Part shown: positions 7,597-17,086 of the stretch, piece by piece
How the letters are laid out: every line of letters starts with the position of its first letter
Position numbering within the stretch: the stretch's first letter is position 1
Origin: an uncultured Erysipelotrichaceae bacterium
GTDB lineage: Bacteria > Bacillota_I > Bacilli_A > Erysipelotrichales > Erysipelotrichaceae
Direction: 5' to 3'
Length of the DNA: 46,760 nucleotides
Assembly: GCA_947649125.1 (NCBI GenBank)
Contig: CANSQL010000017.1
Coordinates: forward strand, 1 to 46,760
Notes under the pieces: model-generated
What the model was told of the DNA's origin: nothing
What the model saw: the letters and a program-made list of their open reading frames with translations, nothing else
The model's database searches: none
Translations under genes and position numbers: made by a program

Positions 7597-9333
7597 TTAC
7601 TTCAAATTCAAATGCAATTCATCCAACTGCTGCTCATACACCGGACTCGGTGCATCACTCATAAGATCGGCAGCACTGGCAGTTTTCGGGAATGCGACAA
7701 CATCACGAATATTATCCGTATTCGCCAACAACATCACCAAGCGCTCCAAGCCGATGCCTACCCCGCCGTGCGGCGGAGTTCCGTATTGAAACGCATCAAG
7801 GAAAAAGCCGAATTTATTATGTGCCTCTTCCATGCTCATGCCGATTGCCTCAAACACCTTTTCCTGTAAATCCTGATTGTGAATACGAATCGAACCGCTC
7901 AACAGCTCATAGCCGTTTACGACAAGGTCATAGGCTCTTGAGTAACAATGCTGAGGATCGCTCATCAGTTTATCAACATCCTCCTCATTCGGGGCAGTGA
8001 ACGGATGATGCGCCGCAACATAGCGATCTTCTTCCTCACTGTATTCAAACATCGGGAAATTCGTAACCCATAAAAAGCGATACGCATTCTTATCGATCAA
8101 TTCAAGCTGATGCCCGAGCTTTTGTCTCAGTGCTCCTAATGCAGTCTGTGCAGTACGCTTTTGATCGGCAATCATAAAGACAAGATCACCGTTATTCACA
8201 CCTAAGACTGATTGAATCGCATGCTTTTCCTCATCGCTTAATACCTTCGCAACCGAACCGCTGATTCCTTCTTCACCGTACTTCAAATAAGCAAGCGCCT
8301 TTGCGCCGTAAACCTTCACATATTCCTGAAGCTGATCAAGCTCTTTGCGTGAGAAGCGCTTTTCACCCTGTTCTACGACAAGCGCCTGTACGATACCGCC
8401 CTGTTCAAGGATTTGTTGAAACAGCTTAAACTCCGTATTCTGAAATACCTCACTGATATCATGACATCCCATCGCAAAGCGTAAATCAGGCTTATCACTG
8501 CCGTATTTTGCCATACATTCCTCATAAGGCAAGCGTAAGAACGGCTCTAATTCGATTCCCTTTACCGTATGGAAAATCTTACGCATTAAGCCCTCCGTCA
8601 TTTCCCACACATCATTTTCATCAACAAAGCTCATTTCAATATCGATCTGGGTAAATTCCGGCTGACGATCGGCACGCAGATCCTCATCTCTGAAGCAGCG
8701 GGCAATCTGGAAATACTTTTCCATTCCGGAAATCATCAACAGCTGCTTGTAAAGCTGCGGTGATTGCGGAAGCGCATAAAAGGTTCCCGGAGTAATACGA
8801 CTCGGAACTAAATAATCACGGGCACCCTCCGGAGTCGATTTACATAAAATCGGTGTTTCTACTTCAATAAAGCCTTCATCTGATAAATAATTTCTTGTGA
8901 TCATCGCTACCTGATGGCGCAGCTTCAAATTTTGTTGAAGCGGTCTGCGGCGCAAATCTAAATAGCGATACTTCAATCTTGTATCCTCTAACGCATCCGT
9001 TTCCTCGGCAATGATGATCGGAGTCGTTTTGGCACTGTTGATGATTTCAACCGCAGATACTTGAATTTCAATATCACCGGTCGCAAGCTTTGGATTTTTA
9101 TCCTGACGCTCTACGACGATGCCTGTTACGCTTAAGACATATTCATTTCTGACCTCAGTGATTGCCTCAGTCAGCTTTTCATCGAAAACAAGCTGTGTGA
9201 TTCCCTCGCGGTCTCTTAAATCGATAAAGACCAAGGAGCCGAAGTTTCTGCGCTTTGCGACCCATCCGACAAGCGTAACTGTTTGATTGACATGTTCAAT
9301 TCTTAATTCTCCGTTATTATGTGTTCTTTTCAT
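7597..9333 (-). CDS. aspS: Aspartate--tRNA ligase
   Basis: This 578-residue class II synthetase has the bacterial AspRS layout. An N-terminal OB-fold anticodon-binding domain (WVAKRRNFGSLVFIDLRDREG) comes first, followed by motif 2 (FRDEDLRADRQPEFTQID) and a GAD insertion domain. Motif 3 (GVGIGLERLVMLLA) lies near the C-terminus. It charges tRNA-Asp in the cytoplasm. It lies 14 bp after hisS and shares the T-box leader, the standard hisS-aspS operon of Firmicutes. GAGGAATTGT precedes the ATG. Length and motifs look normal. Confidence 0.97.
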   Translation of the reverse strand: MKRTHNNGELRIEHVNQTVTLVGWVAKRRNFGSLVFIDLRDREGITQLVFDEKLTEAITEVRNEYVLSVTGIVVERQDKNPKLATGDIEIQVSAVEIINSAKTTPIIIAEETDALEDTRLKYRYLDLRRRPLQQNLKLRHQVAMITRNYLSDEGFIEVETPILCKSTPEGARDYLVPSRITPGTFYALPQSPQLYKQLLMISGMEKYFQIARCFRDEDLRADRQPEFTQIDIEMSFVDENDVWEMTEGLMRKIFHTVKGIELEPFLRLPYEECMAKYGSDKPDLRFAMGCHDISEVFQNTEFKLFQQILEQGGIVQALVVEQGEKRFSRKELDQLQEYVKVYGAKALAYLKYGEEGISGSVAKVLSDEEKHAIQSVLGVNNGDLVFMIADQKRTAQTALGALRQKLGHQLELIDKNAYRFLWVTNFPMFEYSEEEDRYVAAHHPFTAPNEEDVDKLMSDPQHCYSRAYDLVVNGYELLSGSIRIHNQDLQEKVFEAIGMSMEEAHNKFGFFLDAFQYGTPPHGGVGIGLERLVMLLANTDNIRDVVAFPKTASAADLMSDAPSPVYEQQLDELHLNLK

Positions 9334-9347
9334 ACAATTCCTCTTTC

Positions 9348-10682
9348 CTATTCATGATGTTTGCCGCAGGTGCAGTTTCCCGGCTCACAGCTGCATTCAT
9401 GTGCTTCCTCAGCCTCAAACAGCCGATCGATTTCAGTAATCATATCATCAAGCGCAACTGTTTTCTGCAGCTTATCGGAAATACGCTTGATCGTTACACT
9501 GCCCTGTGCCGCTTCATCCTCACCGATAATTACGACCACCTTCGCTTTTTTACGATCGACAGTGCGATACTGTGCCTTTAACGAACGATTTTGATAATCA
9601 CATTCACAGCGATAGCCGTTCGCTCTTAACATAGTAGCTGCCGATAAGGCATATAAGCCGACATCGGCGGAAAGCGTCAGCACATACGCATCAAGCTCTG
9701 CCTTTTCACCGAGCGTGATTCCTTCCGCCTCACAAGCGATAATCAAACGCTCGATTCCCATTGCCCAACCGATACCGCTCATTTGCGGTCCTTCAAAGTA
9801 TTCGACAAGACCGTCATAGCGCCCGCCGGCAAATACGGTAGACTGCGCGCCCATTTCCTTGTTTTCACTTACGACCTCAAAAACCGTATGGGTATAATAG
9901 TCAAGCCCTCTTACAAGCGTATCATCGATTTCATACGGAATACCGAGTGCATCTAAGCCCTCCAGCACCTGTTTGAAATACGCTTGTGATTCCTCATTCA
10001 AATAATCCTTCATGCGCGGAACGGATTTCATCGCCTCACAATCCCGATCCACCTTACAATCAAGAATTCTGAGCGGATTTTGTTCATAACGGCGCTTACA
10101 ATCACCGCACATAGAATCAATATGATCCTTAAAATGCTCCTTCAAAGCCTCACGATAAGCATTTCGTGATTCATCATCACCTAACGTATTGATCAAGACC
10201 TTTAAGTCCTTTAAGCCGAGCGAATTGATAAACGACCAGCCGAGTGCAATACATTCCACATCCAACAACGGATTTTTTACACCGATGACCTCAACACCGA
10301 ACTGATGAAAGATACGCTGTCTGCCCTTCTGCGGGCGCTCATGACGACACATCGGTCCGACATAATACAGCTTAGCGGGCAGATCAGGCTCACCGAACAG
10401 CTTATGTTCAACAAAGCTGCGTACCACACCTGCTGTCATTTCCGGTCTTAAAGTTAAAGACGTGCTTGAATTCTCCAACTGAAAGGTATACATTTCCTTA
10501 TTGACCATATCGCTTGCATCATTGCCGCGCTTAAACACATTCGTATGTTCAAAAATCGGTGTACGAATTTCATCATAATCATACACATGACAAAACTGAC
10601 GAATTCGCTCCTCCAGCATTTGCCACTTTTCTACCTCACCGGGCAAGATATCCTGTGTTCCTCTTGGTACTTGATATTTCAT
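9348..10682 (-). CDS. hisS: Histidine--tRNA ligase with Cys/His-rich tail
   Basis: HisRS charges tRNA-His. The class II core is clear: motif 1/2 region TLRPEMTAGVVRSF, histidine-specific LVRGLDYYTHTVFEVV and FAGGRYDGLVEYF, motif 3 GIGWAMGIERL, then the anticodon-binding domain (DAYVLTLSADVGLYAL). The 444-residue length exceeds the usual 420-430 because of a tail ending ECSCEPGNCTCGKHHE, with CxC, a second CxC and two histidines. That looks like a small metal-binding patch absent from typical HisRS. AGGAGG lies six bases before the ATG. It is the first gene after the T-box leader. Confidence 0.96.
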   Translation of the reverse strand: MKYQVPRGTQDILPGEVEKWQMLEERIRQFCHVYDYDEIRTPIFEHTNVFKRGNDASDMVNKEMYTFQLENSSTSLTLRPEMTAGVVRSFVEHKLFGEPDLPAKLYYVGPMCRHERPQKGRQRIFHQFGVEVIGVKNPLLDVECIALGWSFINSLGLKDLKVLINTLGDDESRNAYREALKEHFKDHIDSMCGDCKRRYEQNPLRILDCKVDRDCEAMKSVPRMKDYLNEESQAYFKQVLEGLDALGIPYEIDDTLVRGLDYYTHTVFEVVSENKEMGAQSTVFAGGRYDGLVEYFEGPQMSGIGWAMGIERLIIACEAEGITLGEKAELDAYVLTLSADVGLYALSAATMLRANGYRCECDYQNRSLKAQYRTVDRKKAKVVVIIGEDEAAQGSVTIKRISDKLQKTVALDDMITEIDRLFEAEEAHECSCEPGNCTCGKHHE

Positions 10683-10700
10683 AAAATTCCTCCTGTCAAT

Positions 10701-10914
10701 AAAAAAACGCCCTGTATAAGGACGTAAATACGCGGTGCCACCTTACTTCACGACAAATGCCGTGCGCTTTCTTTCGTAACGTGAAATTGACGTCATTCCA
10801 TTTCCTGAATGATCCTAAACGCTGTCCGGTACAAGTCATACGATAGAAATGTTTCAGCAGCTCATTTCCTCTCTGATATCGCTGTTTCAATTACCTTTTC
10901 GTTATAACAGATAT
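10701..10914 (-). ncRNA. T-box leader (tRNA-sensing riboswitch) of hisS-aspS
   Basis: The leader contains the T-box antiterminator sequence AAGGTGGCACCGCG (complement of 10731-10746). It is followed by a terminator hairpin, ACGTCCT / AGGGCGT with TATAC loop, and a T7 run (10701-10707). A stem I can be drawn: GGTA pairs with TACC, GATA with TATC and GAAATG with CATTTC, with the conserved AGAGAG bulge on the 5' side. In the loop between the lower stems the 3' strand reads GTATGACTTG, whose only sensible specifier is GAC (Asp, 10835-10837); no His codon lies there. Uncharged tRNA binding would stabilise the antiterminator and allow expression of hisS and aspS. Confidence 0.92.
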
Positions 10915-10920
10915 GGCTAT

Positions 10921-10949
10921 AGTTTACCAGTGTGCCTTTAGATTGTCAA
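10921..10949 (-). promoter_or_regulatory. Promoter of hisS-aspS
   Basis: On the minus strand there is a perfect TTGACA (10944-10949), a 17-bp spacer and TAAACT (10921-10926), placing the start near 10914. Confidence 0.85.
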
Positions 10950-11006
10950 GCAAATCCTTGAAAACAAGGACTTGAAAAACAAATTCACCGCTTATCGCTT
11001 ACTTGA

Positions 11007-13214
11007 TTATTGAATGATTCGCTCTACCTGTGTAACCGAATTGATTTTGCGCAGATTCGCAATCAGCACCTGCAGATGACGAGCATCCTGTACTACCACG
11101 CTCATTTTGGTCGTTGCGGTTATCTTATCATCGTTCACCTTGGAATCCACATGATTCAAGCCTGCCTTGCATTGAGATACGATCGTTACGATATCACTCA
11201 ACAGGAAATTACGATCCATAGAATGAATCACAAGCTTGACCTCATATTGTTTCTGTTCGATATTTTCATCCCAATAAACAGGAATCAAACGCTCCTTTTC
11301 CTTTTGGATATTCGGACAATCAGCGCGGTGTACCTTGACTCCCTGCCCCTTGGACACATAACCGATGATTTCATCGCCGGGAACCGGTGTACAACATGAG
11401 GCAAGTGATACCTTCATCGTATCGACACCTGCCACATAAACACCGCTTTTACTGATCGTTTTACGACGATTTGCCTCTTGACGGTTAAACAGCTCAACCA
11501 AATCATTATTATCTAATGCGGCATTGGTCTTATGCTTCACTAAGCGTTCGATGACTGCCGGCAGACTGACGCTTTTTACCCCGATCGCATACATCAGATC
11601 GTTGTAATTGGAAAAAGACAGTGCGCCGGTAATGCTTTCAATCCGCTTTTTATCAAAATACTGTTCAAGCTCCAGATTTCTGCGCCGCAATTCCTCCTGT
11701 AACAGCTCCTCGCCCTTTTTGATGCCTTGGGCTCGCTGTTCGCTTTCCCGCCGCTGAAAGAACGAGCGAATCTTATTGCGGGCATGGGTGCTTTTCACAA
11801 ACTTGATCCAGTCCTCACTGGGCCCCGCTGATTGCTTAGAGGTGCGGATACCGACCACATCTCCCGTTTTTAAGCACGTGTTTAACGGCACCAGCACTCC
11901 GTTTACGGTAGCACCTACCGCATGATGTCCGATTTCGGTATGAATGCGATACGCAAAATCAATCGGTGTAGAACCGTTAGGCAATGCGATGACACGCCCT
12001 TTTGGGGACATGACGTAAACATTTGCTTCAAAGATATCGCGCTGCATCATATTCATAAATTCCATCGCATCATCATTGACTTCATCACTCATTATGCTGA
12101 AATCTCTGAACCAATGCAGCTGCTCCTCAATTTCCTTCTGCTGCGCCTTGGAATTATAATTCGCATTTTCCTTATAGCGCCAATGGGCGGCGATACCCTG
12201 TTCGGCAATGCGGTCCATTTCCTCGGTACGTATTTGTACCTCAAAAATATTGCCGCCGTCCGCAACGATCGTCGTATGCAGGGACTGATACATATTCACC
12301 TTCGGCATGGCGATATAATCCTTAAAGCGACCGGGAATCGGTCGATATTTCGCGTGAATATAACCGAGAATTTCATAACAGGCGCTGTCGGTATCCGTAA
12401 TGATACGAATTGCCAATAAATCCATAATTTCCTCAAAGCGCTTATTTTTCGTTCGCATTTTTTTATAAATACTGTAAAGATGCTTACTGCGTCCGAAAAT
12501 CCGATACGTAATATGATGCTCATCCATCATCGAACTGATTTCACGAATCATATTCTGTACTTGATCATCGCGCTCCACCTTACGCTTTTCGACCAAATGA
12601 GCGATTTCATGGTATTTATCCCGATCCAAATACATAAAGGACAAATCCTCAAGCTCATTTTTGATTTCACTGATACCCAAGCGATGCGCAATCGGAGCGT
12701 ACACCTCAAGTGTTTCCGCCGCAATCCGCTTTTGTTTCTCCTCACGCATAAACTCTAGCGTACGCATATTATGCAGGCGATCGGAAAGCTTGATCAAAAT
12801 AACGCGCACATCCTTAGCCATGGCGATAAAAATCTTGCGATGATTGCTTGCCTGATATTCCTTTTCATCACGAAATTTCAGATTGGAAATCTTAGTGACC
12901 GCCTCGACAAGCATTGTCACTTCCTCACCGAACATTGCCTTCATTTCATCGCTTGTAACATCGCAATCCTCAATCACATCATGAAGCAGACCGGCAGCGA
13001 TCGTTGTCGGCCCGGTACGAAGCTGAGCTAAAATATACGCAACCGAGGTCAAATGAACAAGATACGGCTCTCCGCTTTTGCGAAACTGCCCCTCATGCTG
13101 CTTTTTGGCACAAAGATACGCTCTTGTGATCAGATCGATATTTTCCTCTTTATGAAGATATAGCTTTGCCTCCTCAATGACATCATCAAAGGTATCTGAG
13201 GTATGTTTATTCAT
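11007..13214 (-). CDS. relA: Bifunctional (p)ppGpp synthetase/hydrolase (Rel/RSH)
   Basis: This 735-residue protein has the full long-RSH layout. The HD hydrolase domain has AAGLLHDVIEDC and KLSDRLHNMRTL. The synthetase domain has GRFKDYIAMPKVNMYQSLHT and EVQIRTEEMDRIAEQGIAAHW. A TGS domain near residues 390-450, a Cys-rich/helical region (SCCTPVPGDEIIGY) and a C-terminal ACT domain (VKLVIHSMDRNFLLSDIVTIV) follow. The RFKD motif in the synthetase marks the bifunctional class. It makes and degrades the stringent-response alarmone on the ribosome. AGGTGA precedes the ATG. It is probably cotranscribed with apt, 35 bp upstream. The dtd gene found next to relA in Bacillus is absent. Confidence 0.96.
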   Translation of the reverse strand: MNKHTSDTFDDVIEEAKLYLHKEENIDLITRAYLCAKKQHEGQFRKSGEPYLVHLTSVAYILAQLRTGPTTIAAGLLHDVIEDCDVTSDEMKAMFGEEVTMLVEAVTKISNLKFRDEKEYQASNHRKIFIAMAKDVRVILIKLSDRLHNMRTLEFMREEKQKRIAAETLEVYAPIAHRLGISEIKNELEDLSFMYLDRDKYHEIAHLVEKRKVERDDQVQNMIREISSMMDEHHITYRIFGRSKHLYSIYKKMRTKNKRFEEIMDLLAIRIITDTDSACYEILGYIHAKYRPIPGRFKDYIAMPKVNMYQSLHTTIVADGGNIFEVQIRTEEMDRIAEQGIAAHWRYKENANYNSKAQQKEIEEQLHWFRDFSIMSDEVNDDAMEFMNMMQRDIFEANVYVMSPKGRVIALPNGSTPIDFAYRIHTEIGHHAVGATVNGVLVPLNTCLKTGDVVGIRTSKQSAGPSEDWIKFVKSTHARNKIRSFFQRRESEQRAQGIKKGEELLQEELRRRNLELEQYFDKKRIESITGALSFSNYNDLMYAIGVKSVSLPAVIERLVKHKTNAALDNNDLVELFNRQEANRRKTISKSGVYVAGVDTMKVSLASCCTPVPGDEIIGYVSKGQGVKVHRADCPNIQKEKERLIPVYWDENIEQKQYEVKLVIHSMDRNFLLSDIVTIVSQCKAGLNHVDSKVNDDKITATTKMSVVVQDARHLQVLIANLRKINSVTQVERIIQ

Positions 13215-13249
13215 TTGCTCACCTGCTTTCCGAATGCTTTTAAATCATT

Positions 13250-13765
13250 TTATTCATAGCTTAATAAAGTGCACACATTATAATCCTTTAACAGCTCTCT
13301 GCCCTTTAAGGACAACAGCTCAATCAAAAACGCACAGCCGACGACCTCACCACCGAGCTGCTTTACGATTTGAATCGTCGCATCGACCGTACCGCCCGTA
13401 GCCAGTAAATCATCGATAATAAGCACTCTTTGACCCTTTTGAATACTGTCCGCATGTACGTGAAGCTCATTGGTACCGTATTCCAAATCATAGGTAACGC
13501 TGATTGTTTCCCTAGGCAGCTTCCCCGGCTTTCTCACCGGTACAAAGCCGATTCCAAGCTCATAGGCAACCGGACAGCCGAAGATAAAACCGCGGGATTC
13601 CGGTCCCAATATCACATCGGCTTTTACCTCACGCGCAAAATCACAAAGGCGCTTGCATGCCTCTTGAAATGCCGCCTCATTTGCCATTAACGGCGTAATA
13701 TCTCGAAACAGAATTCCTTCCTGCGGGAAATTCGGTATTGTCGCAATATAATCCTTTAAATTCAT
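13250..13765 (-). CDS. apt: Adenine phosphoribosyltransferase
   Basis: Apt salvages adenine to AMP using PRPP. The 171-residue sequence starts [27 protein letters not shown] and carries the PRPP-binding loop [16 protein letters not shown] plus [10 protein letters not shown], diagnostic of the family. A strong AAGGAGG lies nine bases before the ATG. The apt-relA neighbourhood is conserved in Firmicutes and links purine salvage with (p)ppGpp metabolism. Normal length, no oddities. Confidence 0.97.
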   Translation of the reverse strand: MNLKDYIATIPNFPQEGILFRDITPLMANEAAFQEACKRLCDFAREVKADVILGPESRGFIFGCPVAYELGIGFVPVRKPGKLPRETISVTYDLEYGTNELHVHADSIQKGQRVLIIDDLLATGGTVDATIQIVKQLGGEVVGCAFLIELLSLKGRELLKDYNVCTLLSYE

Positions 13766-13795
13766 AGTTAAAAAAGCCTCCTTAAGAATAGTATT

Positions 13796-13804
13796 ATTAT
13801 AGCA
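13796..13804 (-). promoter_or_regulatory. Extended -10 promoter of apt-relA
   Basis: On the minus strand TGCTATAAT forms an extended -10 30 bp upstream of apt; the -35 (ATGCAA at 17 bp) is weak. Confidence 0.55.
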
Positions 13805-13951
13805 AATCCTTATTTAAATTGCATTATCAAACGCATCATCTGTTGAAATAAATTGCTTCATTTCATGAAAACAGTGTAAAATTATGCTTTGTTGCCTTTA
13901 TCATCATACATTTGTTTTCAATCACGAATCATACTTACGCAATCTCATACC

Positions 13952-13978
13952 ACAAAAAAAGAGCTGCTCGCTCTTTTA
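13952..13978 (-). terminator. Terminator of efp
   Basis: On the minus strand AAAGAGC and GCTCTTT pair around a short loop and a T-run follows. The hairpin overlaps the efp stop codon. Confidence 0.8.
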
Positions 13979-14539
13979 ATCCTTCGCTCTGCCGGAATAT
14001 TTTCCGTCTGCTGTATTCACGACAATCATTTCATCCTGTTCAATAAACAAAGGAACCTTGATTTCCAAACCGCTTTCCAGCTTTGCGTTTTTAGATGCAC
14101 TTGTTGCGGTATCACCCTTTACTGCCGGTTCACATTCAATTACCTGCAGAGTTGCCTTATCCGGTAAGATAACACCCAAGATTTCACCCTCAAACATAGA
14201 AATCGTCACATCATCATTCGGTTTGATGAAATTCATTTCCCATGTCAAGCGTTCCTTAGGAATCTCAATTTGTTCATACGTTTCATTATCCATAAATACC
14301 AAAGAATCCTCGGTATCATATAAATACTGCATTACTTTCTTATCGATACGAGCCGGCTGAATCTTATCGCCGCCGCCCCATGAAAGCTCTACATTTGAAC
14401 CTGTACGCAAATTACGCACCTTTGCCTTTACGACCATCGCAGAGCGTGCGGTTTTATTCTGGCTTTGTTCCAATACGACAAAGATGTTGCCGTCCTGTTG
14501 AATCGTCATTCCCGGTTTTAAATCATTTGAAGATATCAT
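13976..14539 (-). CDS. efp: Elongation factor P with an Arg-tip loop
   Basis: EF-P enters the ribosomal E site and relieves stalling at polyproline. The 187-residue protein starts MISSNDLKPGMTIQQDGNIF and has all three beta-barrel domains, with the signature IEIPKERLTWEMNFIKPNDDV and the C-terminal GLEIKVPLFIEQDEMI. The domain I tip loop reads QNKTARSAMV instead of KPGKGQAF. Aligning the following strand puts Arg32 where Lys34 (E. coli) or Lys32 (Bacillus) is modified, and no PG is present. I use the ATG preceded by AAAGGTG; a GTG three codons upstream is less likely. It has its own promoter but follows recJ on the same strand. Confidence 0.95.
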   Translation of the reverse strand: MISSNDLKPGMTIQQDGNIFVVLEQSQNKTARSAMVVKAKVRNLRTGSNVELSWGGGDKIQPARIDKKVMQYLYDTEDSLVFMDNETYEQIEIPKERLTWEMNFIKPNDDVTISMFEGEILGVILPDKATLQVIECEPAVKGDTATSASKNAKLESGLEIKVPLFIEQDEMIVVNTADGKYSGRAKD

Positions 14540-14573
14540 TATAATCACCTTTCTTTACCTTATTATCGCTATT

Positions 14574-14602
14574 ATTTTAATTCATTTTACGCTATCCGTC
14601 AA
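14574..14602 (-). promoter_or_regulatory. Promoter of efp
   Basis: On the minus strand TTGACG (14597-14602), a 17-bp spacer and TAAAAT (14574-14579) lie just after the recJ stop. Confidence 0.65.
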
Positions 14603-14637
14603 TTTATTTATTAGGAATCTGACGGAATTGTTTGAAA

Positions 14638-16287
14638 TTAAATAAGTGAAACGCTTTCTGTCTCAATATCGATATTCGTATTCGGGGAAGCAATTTCATC
14701 TACGATAATATTCACCTTTTTTATATTACGAAATTCATTTACGGAAAGTGAGCCTAAAAAAGACAGTCTTGTTTCGTTTTGATATTTTGCATAGACATCC
14801 TTCGCATTAAAATAAAGTGCATCGATATTTTCAAGACTTTCCCATTTTACATGCTTCCCGTTTGTTAAAGATTTCATTTCCTTTACACTGTAATTTTCAA
14901 TCAAAAACAGCGGTTTACTGAATTGTTCGCCGAACGGGGCAAGTGCTTCAAGCTCATGCACTGCCGCAAGCTCACATTCCTCGATCAGGCACGGAATTGC
15001 TTCCTGTATGATTTCATCGGTAACGGATACAGTTTTCATTTTCTTTTGTACATATTCATAAAAGGCAGGATAATCCTTTTGATGAAGGCTGATGCCTGCT
15101 GCGGCGGCGTGTCCGCCGTACGCAATCAGGGAGATCGGACAATCGCTGAAAAAGCTGCGCAAGTCGATCATATGATTGCTGCGGATACTGCCCTTCATTT
15201 CCTCACCTGCTTGGGAAAATACCATTGCCGGCTTATGATACTCCTCACAAAGCTTTGCAGCAATAATTCCTAACAATCCTTCATGAAAATCCTCATGCTG
15301 CAGCATTAAAAAGGCATCGTTGGGATTGACAAGCGTGCGGGCAAATTCAGTCATTTTGCCGCTCATGGTACGGCGCTTTTGATTCAATGCATCGATCTGC
15401 TGCGCAAACAACAGAATATCGGCTTTCCTGTTCATCAATAAAAATTTAACGGTATTATTCGCATTTGCTAAATCCGCCAAACGACCGGTTGCATTCAGCC
15501 TCGGTACGACCTGAAAGGCAATCGTGCGCTCATCCCATTTATTGTCACTAGACAGTGCCTGAATCGGCTGGCAGATGCCCGCTTTTAAATAAGCAATGCC
15601 CTGCTTGACAATTTTTCTTGTTTCCTTCCACAGCGGCATGACATCACCGATTGCGGCAACAGCCGCCAATACGATATGTTCCTTGATTTCCCCCAACAAA
15701 GCGCGTGATATCATCAGTGCGATACCGGCACCGCATAAATTATCAAACTGCTCGCCCATCGTATGAGAATGTAATAAATGCGTACAAGGAACCGGTTGAT
15801 CCATCGCATGATGATCAGTTACGATCGTATCGATTCCAAGCTTTGCGCACTGATTGAGTGCTTCAAAGGCCTTTACCCCGTTATCGACCGTAATCAACAG
15901 TGAATATTCCTTTTGCTTCGCCAAATCCACCGTATTTCGATGCAGACCGTACCCTTCCTTAAAGCGATTGGGAATATAAAAGCCGCACGTGATTCCGTAA
16001 CGACTCAGCGCATCATATAAAATCGCTGTTGCGCAAATACCGTCCGCATCATAATCACCGCATATCAAAACCTTTTCCTTGGCTTCTCTTGCCTGCGTGA
16101 TCCGCTGTATTACTTCGCTCATTCCCTGTGCACAGAAAGGATCGATCATTTCACTATTGCTTAATAATTCCGTTATTTGCGCTTGGTTCAATGCTTTCGC
16201 AACACATACCTTTGCCGCCAAATCACTTAACCCGAATGTTTCTTTAATTGCTTCATAGCCTGAAACAGATAATGCTTTAATTTTCAT
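14638..16287 (-). CDS. recJ: Single-stranded-DNA-specific exonuclease RecJ
   Basis: RecJ degrades single-stranded DNA 5' to 3' in recombination and repair. The DHH catalytic motifs are present: CGDYDADGICA, ITVDNGV, VTDHHAMDQP and, in the DHHA1 domain, AYGGHAAAAGISL. An OB-like C-terminal region follows. At 549 residues it is near the E. coli size and lacks the long C-terminal extension of Bacillus RecJ. AGGAG precedes the ATG. Its place between apt/relA and secDF matches the Bacillus order, with efp and an ECF operon inserted. Confidence 0.95.
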   Translation of the reverse strand: MKIKALSVSGYEAIKETFGLSDLAAKVCVAKALNQAQITELLSNSEMIDPFCAQGMSEVIQRITQAREAKEKVLICGDYDADGICATAILYDALSRYGITCGFYIPNRFKEGYGLHRNTVDLAKQKEYSLLITVDNGVKAFEALNQCAKLGIDTIVTDHHAMDQPVPCTHLLHSHTMGEQFDNLCGAGIALMISRALLGEIKEHIVLAAVAAIGDVMPLWKETRKIVKQGIAYLKAGICQPIQALSSDNKWDERTIAFQVVPRLNATGRLADLANANNTVKFLLMNRKADILLFAQQIDALNQKRRTMSGKMTEFARTLVNPNDAFLMLQHEDFHEGLLGIIAAKLCEEYHKPAMVFSQAGEEMKGSIRSNHMIDLRSFFSDCPISLIAYGGHAAAAGISLHQKDYPAFYEYVQKKMKTVSVTDEIIQEAIPCLIEECELAAVHELEALAPFGEQFSKPLFLIENYSVKEMKSLTNGKHVKWESLENIDALYFNAKDVYAKYQNETRLSFLGSLSVNEFRNIKKVNIIVDEIASPNTNIDIETESVSLI

Positions 16288-16360
16288 ACCTCAATCTCCT
16301 AATGGCATTATTGTATCATAAAAGCCTTTTTCAAGATACTGTGATACTCATGAAATGAAG

Positions 16361-16386
16361 AAAAAGCGATAGTTTTTCACTATCAC
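16361..16386 (-). terminator. Terminator of the ECF sigma operon
   Basis: On the minus strand GTGATAGT and ACTATCGC pair around GAAAA and are followed by five T. Confidence 0.8.
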
Positions 16387-16409
16387 TTAATCAAATTATA
16401 ATAAGACAT

Positions 16410-17060
16410 TTATTTTAATACATCTAAGATAAAATAATCCTCAACCGTTGACTGTTCGAAATCGATTTCATCAGGATGCGTATTATACAAAATCCAAGAA
16501 CATTCACCCAAATCTTCCCATTCACCGCTTTGTGCATACCGACGAATCGATATAATGCTTTCCGCTAAGCTTAAATAACGATCTCTTGTATCATCCTTCA
16601 CTAAATAGATGCAATCACTTTTACTGTCATACAGCACATCGGCAATCACCAAATCACCCTCAACCGTTATCTGCGCGACTCTGATAAAGGCAGTCTGTTT
16701 ATTTTTTAGCTTCTCGTTAAATTCGTTATATAGTTTACGATTGGTTTTCGCATTGTCAAAAATACTGTTGATGTAGCAATGATCCTTTACTGCATCCTCA
16801 TACCTATAATTCTGCGGTAATTCACGGATATCCTGATATGCCTCTGTGGCTTTTGTTTGATAAATTTGATTTAACCATGTTTCTTTATCATCAAGAGTAA
16901 TCAGATTCATATTCTCAAGACCTGTTTCCGCTTGACTTTGTTGATTATTGTCTTTTTCTTTTACAGCCTTTGTTTGCGCACCTGTTTTCATTCCAAGCAT
17001 ACTTACAGCGATACAGATCAGTATAACTGCACTTCCGATAGATAACATTTTTTTACTCAT
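16410..17060 (-). CDS. Exported protein with DUF4362-like C-terminal half
   Basis: The protein starts MSKKMLSIGSAVILICIAVSMLGM, an uncleaved anchor or signal peptide with no lipobox cysteine. A polar linker follows, then a globular part. AFIRVAQITVEGDLVIADVLYDSKSDCIYLVKDDTRD resembles the DUF4362 family from memory. I chose the ATG eight bases after AAGGGAG; a GTG three codons upstream is less well placed. It is the last gene of the sigma/anti-sigma operon, 26 bp after the anti-sigma gene, so it is probably a target or sensor of that system. Its function is unknown. Confidence 0.75.
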   Translation of the reverse strand: MSKKMLSIGSAVILICIAVSMLGMKTGAQTKAVKEKDNNQQSQAETGLENMNLITLDDKETWLNQIYQTKATEAYQDIRELPQNYRYEDAVKDHCYINSIFDNAKTNRKLYNEFNEKLKNKQTAFIRVAQITVEGDLVIADVLYDSKSDCIYLVKDDTRDRYLSLAESIISIRRYAQSGEWEDLGECSWILYNTHPDEIDFEQSTVEDYFILDVLK

Positions 17061-17086
17061 ATTCAACACTCCCTTCCGTTATCCGA

